From Aporrectodea caliginosa (taxonomy: Eukaryota > Annelida > Clitellata > Crassiclitellata > Lumbricidae): a stretch of DNA of 64,000 nt. Where the stretch lies: the NCBI GenBank assembly GCA_020284085.1, contig JACEVL010000295.1, positions 125,001 to 189,000 of the forward strand, read 5' to 3'. Within the stretch, counting starts at the first letter, position 1; the number at the start of each line of letters is the position of its first letter. Positions 22,501 through 33,240 of the stretch are shown piece by piece. The position numbers and the translations under genes are program-made. Below the pieces are notes generated by a model. The model searched no databases, was not told the DNA's origin, and saw nothing but the letters and a program-made list of their open reading frames with translations.

Positions 22501-25500
22501 TTTAAAGAGGCAAATGTTAGTCGATCAACGGGAACCCTATTGCAGGTATTAGGGCCAGTACATTTAATCGAAAAGCTGTTAGTTCGGAAATATATTGGCC
22601 GATAGTTATTAGAGGAGCATTATCTGTAAGGATTGATTTAAGATCGATGTGAAACAATAATTATTGAAAGCTGATGGCATACATAATACATAGACCTACA
22701 TGTACATACATGCATGCGCTCATACATAATTATAATTATATGTACCTGTATTAAGCTGTATACATACGTGCGTACAGTATGTACTCGTCCTTCTCACCGT
22801 GTGTAGGCCTACTTGTCTTTCTCCGTCTTTCCAATGCATGGTCTTTTCTCTTGCTATACGTTTCTATTGTCTTCTCAAAGATCGCTGTTTTTTTATCGAA
22901 CACATTCCTCTCCTCTTCGAAACCGAATTCTCCTTCGTCCTTCTCTCCTCTTCTCGTCATCTCATCGCACATTCCTTCGCCTAATCTTCTCATCATTTTC
23001 CTCATCCTCCCTAGTCCTTCTTCTCATTCCCATCGTTTCTCGTTCATCTCCGCCCTAACACCTCCACTTCAACGCAGCAGCAGCAGACGCAACAGAAGGC
23101 GATTGGGGAGAACGAGCCGTCCTTCCATCCATCTATTTTTAACGAGACCTCCAGTCTTGGGATTTGTGTCAATCGAATGAAATAGAGCGCCTTGCGTGCT
23201 GCAGCCTGCAGAGACAGAAGGGAGAGTGAAGGATGCTTCAGGAAGGAGGCATCGTCTGGCCAATGAAGAGAGTGAATGCAATGCAATGGGAAAAAGACCG
23301 CACTGGGACAGGAAAGGTCAATCATTGGTGGAAGCTCGTTAAGTCGATCCAACAGATGCATCTCTAACTGTGTGCACTGTTGTCATTCAATCGGGCGGCG
23401 CAATGCCAACCGAAGATCCTAGCATTTGAGGCCTTCAGGAGAAGGAGGAGGAGGAAGAAGAAGAAGAGGAGCAGGAGCAGGATGAGGAGGAGGAGAAGGA
23501 AGATGAGGAGGAGTCAGGAAGATGAGGAGGAGCAGGAAAATGAGGAGGAGGAGCGAGCTGAAGATGCAGAGGAGAAGCAGGAGAGTGAAGGAGGAGGAGG
23601 AAGGAGGGAGGAGGAGAATGAAGAGAGAGAAGGATGGAATGGGAGAAGGAGGACGAGGACGAGGACAAGGAGAACAAGAGGAGGACGACGATGAGGAGTA
23701 CGAGGAGGACAGAAGGAAAACGAGGAGGAGGAGGAGAAGTTGGAAGAGGAGAAGGAGGAGGAGGAAAGAAGAGGAGGAAGAAGAGGAGGAAGAGGAGAAG
23801 GAGGAAGAGGAGAAGAAGGAGGAGGAAGAGGAGGAGGAGAAGAGGAAAAGGAGAAGGAGGAGGAGAGGAGGACGAGGAGGATAAGGAGGAGAGGAGACGA
23901 CGAAAAGGAGGAGAAGGAGAAGAGGAGGAGGACGACGACGACTACGACGACGAGAAGTGATGTTGGAGCGCCTGTCTGAATGTATCTAGAAGATGCCTAG
24001 CAACAAATGCTGCCGTGTCGGACTTTCGAAAAATCTAAAAAATCTACCGCCTCAGGAGGAGAGGAGGAGGAGGAGGAGGATGTCTCTGTGTCTCTGTGTC
24101 TCTGTGTCTCTGTGTCTGTCTGTCTCTCTCTGTCTCTCTGTCTCTGTCTGTCTCTGTCCTGTCTCTGTCAAATCTCTGTCTCTGTCTCTGTCTCTGTCTC
24201 TTCTCTGTCTCTAAAAATCTACTCGCCTCTCTCTCTCTCTCTCTCCCTCTTTCTATCTGTCTGTGTGTCTCTCTCTTCTGTCCCTCTGTCTCTCTGTCTC
24301 TGTCTCTCTGTCTCTTTCTGTGTCTCTCTCTGTGTCTCTGTCTCTCTCTGTCTTTCTCTGTCTCTCTCTGTGTGTGTGTGTCTCTCTCTGCTAACACCGC
24401 GTTCATTAAATCTAAGGCCACGTTGTGGCATGCACTATCTGTATCTGGAATGGTCTTCCTCTTGATCTGCCTGTCTGCCTTGTGATTGATGCTGGAATGA
24501 TTGCGGTGTCTCCTACAAAAATTAACGACTATACTTTCTTGATCAGCTTCTATTTAGTCTCTGACTGGACTTTTCAATGAAGGTTGCAGATATTTGCAGG
24601 GAAAGGGGAACACTTGTTTCTTAATGAGAAAGACCATCTCCCCCTCCCTCTTCATTCGAATGCAGTCTCCCAGTTACGCGGTTCTTGCTCAGAGTGCACT
24701 GCCAATCAAAATATGTCTATCAGTTTACAATGTACTACATCCAAATCAATCAACATATCTCTGTTTCCTGGTCGAATCACAGACTTGGAAATGTTTCGCC
24801 GTGCGGTTAAATGTTGGCTTGATTTTCAAAATCTTGATGCTTCATTTCATTTCATTTCATTTAAGATATTTATATAGCGCCCCTTCAAGATTATCTACTC
24901 ATGAGCGCTCCCGACTCAAGCCCGGCTAAAGAGAACAGTCTTAAGGTTAGAGAAGAACGTTGCCGCAAGGGTTCTAGGCATTAGGCGTAGAGCCACAGGG
25001 AGCCCATTCCAGATTGCAGGGCCAGCAACAGAAAGCAAATAGCAAGACGCGGAAGGTGTCTGAACGAGTATGGTACTCGACTCCCGTACCTTAGGGTCCA
25101 AGTTCGAAATTCGTTGGACATTTACTTCCGTTTACTCTTTTAACTATGTCTGTCTCTGTCTCTTTCTGTCTCTGTCTCTTTCTGTCTCTGTCTCTTTCTG
25201 TCTCTGTATGTTTCTGTCTCTGTCTCTTTTTGTCTCTGTCTCTTTCTGTATCTTTTTATCTCTGTCTCTTTTTATCTCTGTCTCTTTTTATCTCTGTCTC
25301 TTTCTATCTCTGTCTCTGTCTCTTTCTATCTCTGTCTCTGTCTCTTTCTGTCTCTGTCTCTTTCTGTCTCTTTCTGTCTCTGTCTCTTCCTGTCTCTGTC
25401 TCACTCTGCTGTCTTTCAGGTTGAGGCTCATGTATCACTTTCTGCATCTTCCTATAACTACTTCTGTCCATTATGATGATTGTCATAACCTACGTCCATT

Positions 25501-28158
25501 CTTAAGCAAAGTTCGACCGTACGTTACAGCAGAAAATAGCGTACGCGTACGGTACGTAATTTACTAAAAATAATAGCGTACGCGTACGGTACGTTCGTAT
25601 TCCGTACGTATGAGCAGCCTTTAATATTAGTTGCTTCTCGTGACGTCACATTTTGTCTCCTCATTTTCTCGTCGTTTTTTCTCGTCGTTATTACGTCACT
25701 TTACAGTTCTTATTTGTAGTTCCGTTTCAGCGAAGAGGTAAATTATTATTTTGTTTTTATTTTGTATAATTTGATTATTTTATCTACAGAAATAAAACAG
25801 GCTGACGGATTCATATTTTTCTTGCAAGGGTTAGTAGTACTTAGTACGGCCGCGTGGCAAGAACGCACATGGCGAGTGCAGGCTGCGCCTTGTAGAGGAA
25901 TAATACACGATGTTGGCCGCAGTCAGATGATTAGAATTTAGATACAGTTTTGCAACTTTATACATTCATTCTTTATAAATTATAATACTGTTGATATTAT
26001 AGTGATAAAGAAGAATATTTTGATAAAATTCAAAAGTCACTGCTGGAATTTAATCAATTGATGACCGTAGTTTATTGTTAGAAAATTGACATAGAAATAC
26101 ACAATTCTTCACGGAATTGTTTTAAAACGTTTTCCATTCTTTAATTTGTAATTTTGTTATTCCTTGTTAATTCTATAATAAAAAATATAAAAATTAGCGT
26201 ACGCTATTTATTAATTTAGCCAAAAAATAGCGTACGCGTACGGTACGCATTTCAGCAGAAAAAATAGCGTACGTTCCGTACGTACGGTCGAACTTTGTTC
26301 TTAAGTCTCATCTTTCTCATACTGCTAATCCATTGCAGCTCATGGTCTACCTAATCTCGAACTTTGACCTGGCATGTGAGGCTTTGCGTCTTATGTGTCA
26401 GATATTCTGAACACCCAAGCCATCTGCAGCTGTCGACGGGAATCCGTTGGATGGTTCTTCGTGTGTGCGTGGGTCCGCTACTGGTGACTCTTTCAGCTTA
26501 CCGTGCATTGTTTTACTAACTGATGTAATATATTCGTTCGTAATGACACTTAACATCAGAATAGGCTAGCGCAGAGAGCGCTTCTGAGTAGATATCTTGA
26601 AGGGGCGCTGTATCATGTATGAATGTTCAATTACATTATAACGACAATGGTCCTTTCATGCCTTTTGACCACTCATTCTTTCATGCATTTTCACCTTAAT
26701 CCTTTCATGCATTTTCACCTTCATCCTTTCATACATTTTCACCTTAATCCTTTCATGCCTTTTTCACCTTCATCCTTTCATGCATTTTCACCTTAATCCT
26801 TTCATGCATTTTTCACATTCATCCTCTCATGCATTTTCACCTTAATCCTTTCATAAATTTTCGATATAATGTATTTGACTATGTTGTTTAAACGTCAACA
26901 GAAAGGAACAGTTGGTGCCGAAGTTCAAGGAGTACGACATCGATGGCAATGGCTTCATCACTCTGGACGAGGCGTCTGCCATCCTTCAGACGGATCCATT
27001 CAACTTCCCTGCCAACAAGGTCGTCTTTCTGCTCAAGAGGTTCGACAAAGACGGAAATGGAAAGCTAGACATCGAGGAGTTCGCTGGATTCTACGCAGAG
27101 GCCAAGGCCACGTGAGTATCTGCCTGAACGAGTATCATACGAGAGTTTCTGTCAAGGTGACGTGAGTATCTGTCAACCGAGAACGGTGGTGAAGGATCTC
27201 ACTCTATCAAGGTCACGTGAGTATCTGTCAAGGTCACGTGAGTATCTACCAAGGCCATGTGAGTATCTACCAAGGTCACATGAGTCGTTCCAGAGACGTG
27301 GTGCAGTGTTGGATATTGCTCGGTTGGAGAACTTGAGATGAGTAGTGACCGGAGGTCGAGAAAGAGTGAGACAGGAGGATGATCGGGTAGAACGGGTTGG
27401 CTGGATGGTGAAGAGTTCGCGGAGATATCTGGGCTGGGAGTATTGTAGGCAGTTGTAGGTTAGCGAGAGGACTTTGAGGTGGATTTTTAACCAGTCGAGT
27501 GATTTCATGATGGGAGTGATGTGATGATGCTTGGGCGTTCTGGTGACATGTCTGGCTATATTGAGTTTAGGGTAATGACAACACTCTGGCACAAAAAGCG
27601 CACGGACGCGGGATCGCTTCCCGCTACCCTCCCAAAGGTCGACTAAGACGTTTCATTCGGCAGAGAGCGTTGGTAAAATGAGTTATAGGACGTGATGGAC
27701 GCCTTGCAAGGCTGCCGTATACAGTTAAATTCGACTCCTGTAATAACTTGTGATCATCCGTTCAGACTATGAATTGCAATCATCCTGCGTTGTGTCAGTT
27801 TGAAATTAAACGAAGATTATTATTATTATTTTGGATGAGTTGCAGACGCTCGAGTTGTGTGAATTGCTGAGGAAGAGGGAATTTCAGTAGGTCATGCTGA
27901 CTGATTACTTTTGGGTCGTTTAAATACAAGGTTTCCTTTCGTTTCAGAAATGACGAGATTGCGACTCGCTTTGACCAGCTGGATGTCGATGGGAACGGAG
28001 TTCTGAGCCCAGACGAGGTCGTTTCAGTCCTCAAGGATCTGCTGGGCTTCGACGAGGCCATGTGCAAGTACCTGATCAACATGTTCGACACGAACCAGGA
28101 CGGAAACCTCGACAAGTCCGAGTTCGTCCAGCTCTGGTCCGGCATGTTTGGTCAATAG
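19408..28158 (+). CDS. Multi-EF-hand calcium-binding protein, 3' part (three exons visible)
   Basis: Exons 19408-19572, 26902-27111 and 27948-28158 join to about 195 codons ending in TAG. Acceptor and donor signals (GGCAG, AC/GTATGT, CAACAG, AC/GTGAGT, TTTCAG) and phase agree: every intron is phase 2. Five canonical 12-residue loops are visible: [48 protein letters not shown] and [12 protein letters not shown]. The first exon also opens inside a further, incomplete hand ([11 protein letters not shown]). Each of the last two exons is one complete two-hand module of 70 residues. EF-hand pairs bind Ca2+ in the cytosol as sensors or buffers. The 5' exons are not found in the window. I cannot name an orthologue: it is calmodulin-superfamily, but neither calmodulin nor troponin C. 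No signal peptide or membrane segment lies in the visible part. Confidence 0.85.
19735..19985. repeat. TTCA/TTCG degenerate tetranucleotide tract
   Basis: ATTCATTCGTTCATTC-type units in intron DNA of the EF-hand gene. Confidence 0.75.
20322..20575 (-). mobile_element. tRNA-derived SINE, tail type I
   Basis: Minus-strand copy with head near ATTGAATAACAACACACTGG, B-box-like ACCGAGATCGAGACCC, and 3' part ACCGGTTGCGGATTGTCAAC, GATTGTTTCAATAAAG, (TTA)n. It lies in the large EF-hand intron. Confidence 0.75.
20885..21115 (-). mobile_element. LINE reverse-transcriptase C-terminus, type C tail
   Basis: Minus frame: [20 protein letters not shown], then [14 protein letters not shown]. The 3' end is AGCGCTTCTGAAAGGC, loop, AAGCGCTTTATAAATAGCC and ATACAATACAAT. 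A second copy of this 3' part lies at 33335-33515. Confidence 0.75.
21116..22380. other. Unassigned intron sequence
   Basis: A short LINE-type terminus (GAGTGGCGCTATACAAATTC) lies at 21150. Two moderately long minus-strand frames at 21921-22317 match no family I know. No supported gene. Confidence 0.35.
22385..22440. mobile_element. Possible right terminus of a hAT-like element
   Basis: GGGGGGCAAGTGCCCCC followed by GTGCGGGCGCCCTTG has the look of a hAT end. No left partner was found. Confidence 0.25.
22441..23435. other. Unassigned intron sequence
   Basis: Includes pyrimidine-rich stretches (22830-23060) but no recognised gene or element. Confidence 0.35.
23440..23960. repeat. GGA/GAA purine tract, about 520 bp
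   Basis: AGGAGG, GAAGAG and ACGAGG units on the plus strand. E/K/R-rich reading frames across it are artefacts. Confidence 0.9.
24060..24395. repeat. TCTG/TC compound microsatellite
   Basis: TCTGTGTC and TCTCTGTC units. Confidence 0.9.
24396..24835. other. Unassigned intron sequence
   Basis: Unique-looking; nothing recognised. Confidence 0.35.
24840..25105 (-). mobile_element. LINE reverse-transcriptase C-terminus with (GAAAT)n tail
   Basis: Minus frame: [19 protein letters not shown], then [13 protein letters not shown]. The 3' end has GAGCGCTCATGAGTAG, loop, GGGGCGCTATATAAATATC and four AAATG units. Confidence 0.75.
25145..25405. repeat. TCTGTCTCTT minisatellite
   Basis: About 12-bp units of TCTGTCTCTTTC, roughly 20 copies. 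Confidence 0.9.
25507..26297. mobile_element. Inverted-repeat transposon, hAT-like, 791 bp, with GTACGCGTAC motifs
   Basis: Perfect 8-bp duplication TTCTTAAG (25499-25506 and 26298-26305). Ends CAAAGTTCGACCGTACGT, identical and inverted over 18 bp. Both subterminal regions hold repeated ATAGCGTACGCGTACGG strings, containing the palindrome GTACGCGTAC. A shorter relative is at 34915-35311. It lies in the large EF-hand intron. No coding capacity seen. Confidence 0.8.
26420..26640 (+). mobile_element. LINE 3' UTR fragment
   Basis: Shares GAATCCGTTGGATGGTTCTT, the GTGACTCTTTCAGCTTACCG region and the GAGCGCTTCTGAGTAG hairpin with 3640-3850 and with the split copy at 32225-34200. Confidence 0.65.
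26650..26862. repeat. 24-bp minisatellite
   Basis: About nine units alternating between AATCCTTTCATGCATTTTCA and CATCCTTTCATGCATTTTCA (plus CCTT), just upstream of an EF-hand exon. Confidence 0.85.
26902..27111 (+). CDS. EF-hand gene, visible exon B
   Basis: 70 codons, phase 2 at both ends. It opens with [20 protein letters not shown] and holds a full pair of loops, joined by [13 protein letters not shown]. The donor AC/GTGAGTATCT is copied in tandem in the intron behind it. Confidence 0.9.
27103..27288 (+). repeat. Tandem copies of the exon B splice donor
   Basis: The 21-bp unit CAAGGTCACGTGAGTATCT (plus two bases) occurs at the exon end and again in the intron. GTGAGT starts at 27112 (used), 27162, 27217, 27238 and 27259, and a decayed ATGAGT at 27280. 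Reading past the first donor meets an immediate in-frame TGA, so use of later donors would end the protein there. Confidence 0.8.
27290..27592 (-). mobile_element. LINE reverse-transcriptase C-terminus, decayed
   Basis: Minus frame: [20 protein letters not shown], then [17 protein letters not shown], then APRLWND. This corresponds to the HITPVLKxLHWLPV...APPYLxxL...WN pattern of non-LTR elements. It lies in the EF-hand intron, antisense to the gene. Confidence 0.75.
27640..27832 (+). mobile_element. Dispersed retroposon 3' part with (ATT)n tail
   Basis: GACGCCTTGCAAGGCTGCC, CAGTTAAATTCGACTCCTGT, GTGTCAGTTTGAAATTAAAC, then ATT units. Related sequences are at 38620-38797 (plus, shorter) and 63590-63830 (minus). 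Confidence 0.6.
27948..28158 (+). CDS. EF-hand gene, last coding exon C
   Basis: 70 codons, then TAG at 28156-28158. [17 protein letters not shown], helix with [11 protein letters not shown], then the loop [12 protein letters not shown] and [13 protein letters not shown] at the C-terminus. Acceptor TTTCGTTTCAG. Confidence 0.9.
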
Positions 28159-28484
28159 GTGGCGTTCGACGCACAGACAGCGTCGCCGTCGCCGCCGCCG
28201 CCGCCTGGCGAATGAGACGGGGTTACTATTTGCCTAACACGTTCCGTCGAATCGCGATTTCTATTGTCTAGCTGTTTTGTCGTTGCTATTGTCGTAGGTT
28301 TTTGCATCATTTCTGCGCTTTTTCTCGTGACCTGTCGCTTGTAGCAGCGTTAGTCTTAAACAGAAACACTGAGGTCCGATCGATTGGAAAGTTTGGCTGT
28401 TTCGTTCGCTAGGGGACCTACATCAGTCTGTCACAGTCGATTTCTTGCACGGTTTATGGGTTGCTCGATAGTGTAGTTTTTAGC
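28159..28484 (+). other. Presumed 3' UTR / downstream flank of the EF-hand gene
   Basis: Begins with a GCCGCC run (28182-28206). No clear AATAAA was found nearby, so the transcript end is unknown. Confidence 0.4.
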
Positions 28485-28735
28485 GTGCTGAACTGTCAAT
28501 CAAGAGTTCGGGAGTTGAAATCCCTGCCAGGGCAGAAATTTAGTTTGAGATTTCTGCTCCAACTGTACCTCTGGCCAACTCAGCTATAATGAGTACACTG
28601 ACCGTACACTGCCGGTGAGAAGATGAGACGGCGAGGGAGAGGACTGGCCATCTGCCCTCATATGCTAAGGCTAAGAAAATACAAGGCTGCCTCAGGGCTA
28701 GCTTAAGGCACTTCTCTCCTGCTTCTCTTACGCTG
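28485..28735 (+). mobile_element. Second SINE-like family, copy 1
   Basis: TTTTTAGCGTGCTGAACTG (A-box-like) and GGGAGTTGAAATCCCTG (B-box-like) suggest a decayed tRNA head. The body AGTACACTGACCGTACACTG and GAGAGGACTGGCCA recurs at 37025-37255. Confidence 0.5.
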
Positions 28736-29126
28736 AATAGCTCGTACACCATGTTTACTGAAATGAGATTAGTTAGTTGGGCTGTTTATGGCTATTCGTG
28801 GGGCTTTCGCTTGTAATAATAGGCTTGAATCCGGGAAACTTCATAAGCTTTGACCGTAGCAATAGTATGGCACCTCAGGAGCCATGATCTCACTATCCAA
28901 TAATTTACATGTAGGCCTATCTCTTGATTCCCTTCCACGCAACATACGCCGCAAAAAAGCGGTAGTGGTGTCCAATGATTTTGGTTAGTAAAATCTAAAT
29001 TTGATAGTGTCGGAAGTTTTGAATGTTTCAAAAATAAGGTGCCAACGTTTATCAGCCATAACTCAACTTTGAACAGTAGTCACATTAGGCATGAAAGAGC
29101 ATTTAAAACAGTGATTTGGATGAGGT
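28736..29126. other. Unassigned
   Basis: No recognised gene or repeat. Confidence 0.35.
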
Positions 29127-29213
29127 GCATTTTCGCCGATCCCAGGAAAGTACAACAAATGTTAAATTAGTCTGATAATATTTTCTGTACTCTCCTGGGA
29201 TCGGTGAAAGTGC
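29127..29213. repeat. Imperfect hairpin, 28-bp arms
   Basis: CCGATCCCAGGAAAGTACA on the left pairs with TGTACTCTCCTGGGATCGG on the right across a loop of about 30 bases; the arms extend through GCATTTTC and GAAAGTGC. Confidence 0.65.
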
Positions 29214-29803
29214 GGTCGAGGTAGGCACTTGGGAGCGAACAGCGTTTGCTAGAGTGCGCTGCGAAAATTATATACAAGTCATGTTGTCATGATCGTCCGT
29301 CTTGCGCTCGCATTCGCCAGATGTCTGCACCGTCTTAAATTTTATCGCATTTGCTGCATGAAGAACACTGCGAAAGGACACGTCTGCACTTTGGCGTACT
29401 GGCACTTTCCTATAGGGTATTGTGACGAGATCCGGTCTGATCTAGGTCAAGTAAAGCTGACCTAAATTCAACCAATAAAAGTAAATAGTCCATCTGACCT
29501 GACCCTGTTAATAATCGTCCTCTGCGTGTTTCGCCAGCAACCACGTGTAGGCCCGAGATGGTTCGAAATCGTTTGGACTAAAGCCACTCGATCGGAAGTG
29601 ACGTAAGATTTTGATGTGTTTATCATTTTTGATGTTTCTTCATCAGCTTTCGATTTGCTCTGTTGTTACTCGTGTCTTTGAATTTCTTTGTTAATAAAAT
29701 AATGAAGACGAAAAGGTAGAAAATACTAACTAGAAAATCCACGAAATGGCGCACTTAAGAAGAAGGCAGGGCAGAATGCTTAGCATCTGAAGATGATGTT
29801 GGT
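29214..29803. other. Unassigned
   Basis: No supported feature left of the hAT insertion. Confidence 0.35.
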
Positions 29804-29811
29804 GTTGGTGT

Positions 29812-30292
29812 CAGGCCCACCGAGAGGGGTGACTGGGTCAGAGAGCAAATGTTCAGGGGCTCGGCGACTTTTATGGCCCCTATCCAGGCCCGCAATGAAC
29901 TTATGAGAAATATTATAAATTCAAGCAAGTTTAAAGTGTTTAACGGATCTGTTGTGAAGCAAGACAGACTGAATAGTCTTGCAACTCTTGCAATCGAATA
30001 GGCCTATGATCTGACAAAATCAATGAACTTCGAGGATATTATAAACGATTTTGCTTCAGCTAAATCCAGAAAAGTTGCTTTTTGATTAGCATAAATTTGG
30101 AAATTAAATTTTAAAAATTGACAACCGAATAAAATCATAGTTGTATATATAAATATGATGTAATACGGTCGTAACCGCACTTTTATTATTTCAGTTTGTT
30201 TTTTAAAATAAATTTTCTCATAAAGCCTAAAGATAGTTTAGAGGCCCGTGACTGCTCTGCCTAGGGACCCAGAATTTCTGTCGCCGTCTCTG
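29812..30292. mobile_element. Non-autonomous hAT element, 481 bp
   Basis: 8-bp duplication GTTGGTGT on both sides (29804-29811, 30293-30300), though in a GGTGTT-rich target that weakens its weight. Left end CAGGCCCACCGAGAGGGG, right end ACGGCGACAGAAATTCTGGG-type in inverse, ending CTCTG. No coding sequence remains. Confidence 0.6.
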
Positions 30293-30365
30293 GTTGGTGT
30301 TGGTGTTGGTGGTGTTGGTGGTGGTTTTGGTGGTGGCGGTTTTGGTGGTGATGGTGGTAGCGGCT
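30293..30365. repeat. GGTGTT/GGTGGT tract
   Basis: Short degenerate G/T-rich trinucleotides. Confidence 0.8.
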
Positions 30366-30404
30366 CATAGTTCTACGACAGCTTCTGATGCGCCATAATG
30401 TAAT

Positions 30405-30495
30405 CGCAACCGTGAACTCCAAATTTCTAAAGCGCTACTCTAAAGCTATACAGTGCAGGGCACCAGCTTATTCACGAGCGCTACATCGTGTCAGA
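30405..30495 (-). mobile_element. LINE 3' end, type B tail
   Basis: GCGCTCGTGAATAAGCTGGT, GCCCTGCACTG, GTAGCGCTTTAGAAATTTGG on the minus strand. Confidence 0.6.
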
Positions 30496-31565
30496 GTGGT
30501 TGGTCAGAGATGTCAAAGTCGAAGGTAAATGTGGCTGCAATTTAGCTGAGATGTCGTATGTACAGTTAGTCTGCATGGGTTGAGAAGGACGTATACAATG
30601 AAACCTGGAATTAGGCCAAGAACTTATCATGGGAACAGTTGAGCTCCTATAGGCTATAGGCGTGAATTTCTGGCTGTAAACATCATTGTTGGAGCCCCTA
30701 TAGTTCATGTTATCCCCAAATAGGGTGTGACCGAATACCGGAAATCGCTTTGCACCGGATATTGCATGCCCTAGACCGATTAATCGAAATCGCTGCATCA
30801 TCCCAGGACTACCAATCCAAATACCAAAAGAAGTAATATTTTTGACCAAAAACAATTTCTTTTTTCAATAATACAAAAACAGTACCTGTTTATGCGACCT
30901 TTTTTCTTAAGCCACGCGGTTTCAAATGTTAAGTTTATAAAAAAATTAAAGAACATTATAGGCTGATATAGCCTTAATCTTTGCACCTATTTATTTTAAA
31001 TAGTTCAGTGTATATCTATAAACTCTCGTTTGGATTACATCTCGTGAGAACATACAAGATTTTGTTATTTTTTTTCTGCGCTCGCGGAGTAACAAACAGT
31101 GCCTTGAACCAAATAAAAATAAATAGTCGGCAAAAAAGCAAAATATCAGGATAAAATCCGGATTCGGAAATCGGTAACAAAATGCCAATCGGTCACACCC
31201 TATCCCAAAAGTCTACTATGGTTTGATCCACCCTAAGTTTTTGCATCAATAAGCTAAATGATTTGTACGTGTGACCCCCATTAACCTTTAGATAAGCTGG
31301 AACTGATTACACAAAGGGAAATAAGTATGTTTTGACCCAATCATATAATTATATTTGAGATGTTTTATGTCAACGAGTTGAGGAGAGAAATCTCCAAGGT
31401 TCAACGATAAGACAAACCGTTGACACGGTAACACTTTTAATCTTGGAGAAATCCGTGGCGTTGTATAAATTATAAAATATATGCAATTAAAATCAGCCGG
31501 GTATAAATCATAGCAGAAGCAGCAGCAGCACGTATACGATGAACACAACAGCTGCTCAGGACTCA
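30496..31565. other. Unassigned
   Basis: No gene supported. A GGTCACACC-type string occurs in inverse orientation near 30725 (GGGTGTGACCGA) and 31190 (TCGGTCACACCC), about 460 bp apart. They look like ends of an unrecognised inverted-repeat element; no target duplication was confirmed. Confidence 0.35.
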
Positions 31566-31569
31566 GATG

Positions 31570-31700
31570 CCAATCGTAATAATAAGATTAGACAATTCTA
31601 AAGATTTACTTAATAGCTCAGCGCAGGGCACCAGCTTATTCACGAGGGCTGTTCAAAGAGTCCAATTGAAGATCAAAATCCGGTTGATGAAAAGACCTGC
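31570..31700 (-). mobile_element. LINE 3' end, type B tail, decayed
   Basis: GCGCAGGGCACCAGCTTATTCACGAGGGCT (split here: GCGCAGGGCACC / AGCTTATTCACGAGGGCT) reads as the minus-strand tail, preceded by TAATAATAAG. Confidence 0.55.
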
Positions 31701-31744
31701 GAGAGAAGGAGACAGATGCTACGGTAGAACTTATGGGCTTTGCA

Positions 31745-32215
31745 AAAACATATTTACATGCATGATGCATGCATACTTACAAACAAACATAACATACATA
31801 TATACATGTACGTAAATACATACATACCGATATGTACATACATAATATACATACATCCATACATACATAGGCCTACATGTATACATATGTAGGGATACAT
31901 GCGTAAATATATATAGCCTATATATGCATACATCCATACATACATACATACATACAATACATACATACATACATACATACATACATACATACATACATAC
32001 ATACATACATACATACATACATACATACATACATACATACATACATACATACATACATAAGTACATACATAAGTACATACATGCATAAAGAAATATACAT
32101 ATACATACATGCATACGCACATGCATACATGCATACATACACACATACATACATGCATGTAGGCATACATACATACACACATACATACATATATACTTAC
32201 ATACATAATACATAA
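31745..32215. repeat. (ATAC)n microsatellite
   Basis: A pure core at about 31935-32060, with degenerate ACATGCAT and ACATAAGT variants at both sides. Confidence 0.95.
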
Positions 32216-32224
32216 TTTAATTAA

Positions 32225-32383
32225 TTCATTCAGAGAATTTATAGAGCGCCTCTTCAAGAGACCTACTCAGATATGCTCTCTGCTCTAGCCTATTATGTTG
32301 TTAAATGTCATTACGAACGAATATAATTATACATCAGTTAGCAAAACAATACACGGTAAGCTGAAAGAGTCACCAGTGGCAGG
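32225..32383 (-). mobile_element. LINE 3' fragment, distal part (continues at 34121)
   Basis: On the minus strand it ends in the GAGCATATCTGAGTAGG hairpin and GAATGAATT tail. The plus-strand string CGGTAAGCTGAAAGAGTCAC matches the inverse of 26480-26510. The copy is interrupted by the hAT element and resumes after it. Confidence 0.7.
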
Positions 32384-33156
32384 CAGTGTTTCCGTTAACG
32401 CCCAAATGGCCGTTTTTACGTCCTTAAAAAATGTCCAAAACGTCCAAATTCTTCGGGCAAGGCGTAAGGAAAATTCCAGTGGTGAGTTGAATACGTCCAG
32501 ATGTCTATCGTCGGACGTATACACACACCAAGCACTAAGGCTAATGAGATATTAGTTCGTCATTATGTGGACTGGTCTGCAGGTTGAAGCTGGGTGCCTC
32601 TGTTTACAACATACGATGGCCTATTTTGATAGCTAACGGGATACTGTTGCACGGCGCCGGGCGCCCACCGACCGGTCAGCGATGGTCAACGCGATTATAT
32701 TCTCACTGACACTGATCTTATCCTCAAGTTAGTGGAGTAATCTTGGTAGTGTGCTAGTCCAAGATCTTTCCACCTAGTCTGTAGTACATCGCCCTGGCCC
32801 TGGCCGTGTCAGCTTTCATGCCTGTCAGCCGCTGGACCGCAGCACCAAACTAATTTCACTGACTCACTCGACAGTTTCTTCTCACTAGTTCATTTCCTAG
32901 AAAGCGGCTGACGCAACAATAGGAAGAATGTGGAAGTTCGTCGTGCGTTCAGGCGCAACACGTGGAAGTAATACCACCGAGGAGCGACATAATTATAAAC
33001 GTTAAGAAAGATATTGTTGCGCCAATTATAAACGATTTGCTATGTAACGTCGTAAAAGCAAATACGGCCACTAAAGTACCATCGACAAAGATCGTGCTGA
33101 AATACAACAGCAACTGGAATAAGACGTAGGCTAGGCCTATTGTTGGGTCACGCATA

Positions 33157-33240
33157 AAGATGGGCGGATGTTTTGCAAAGTCTGCTCTGCGGCCAATAAA
33201 GACAACTGTGCTTCGCTAAGGAGGGTGCAGGTAACTACTG
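33157..33240 (+). pseudogene. Possible hAT transposase zinc-finger remnant
   Basis: DGRMFCKVCSAANKDNCAS in frame, then no further similarity. The FCxVC...A.K.N pattern is similar to BED/TTF-type fingers of hAT transposases. Position inside a verified hAT element supports this; the match itself is short. Confidence 0.35.

Noticed and set aside
23380..23980. E/K/R-rich frames that look like coiled coils
   Set aside because: Purine tract GGA/GAA. The same appearance is found at every such tract in the window.
28182..28206. GCC trinucleotide run as coding poly-alanine/arginine
   Set aside because: It lies behind the in-frame stop of the EF-hand gene and no other frame is supported.
30720..31205. 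Inverted-repeat element bounded by GGGTGTGACCGA and its inverse
   Set aside because: A short inverted match of about 12 bp is visible, but the flanks show no convincing direct repeat; left as a note in the unassigned stretch.
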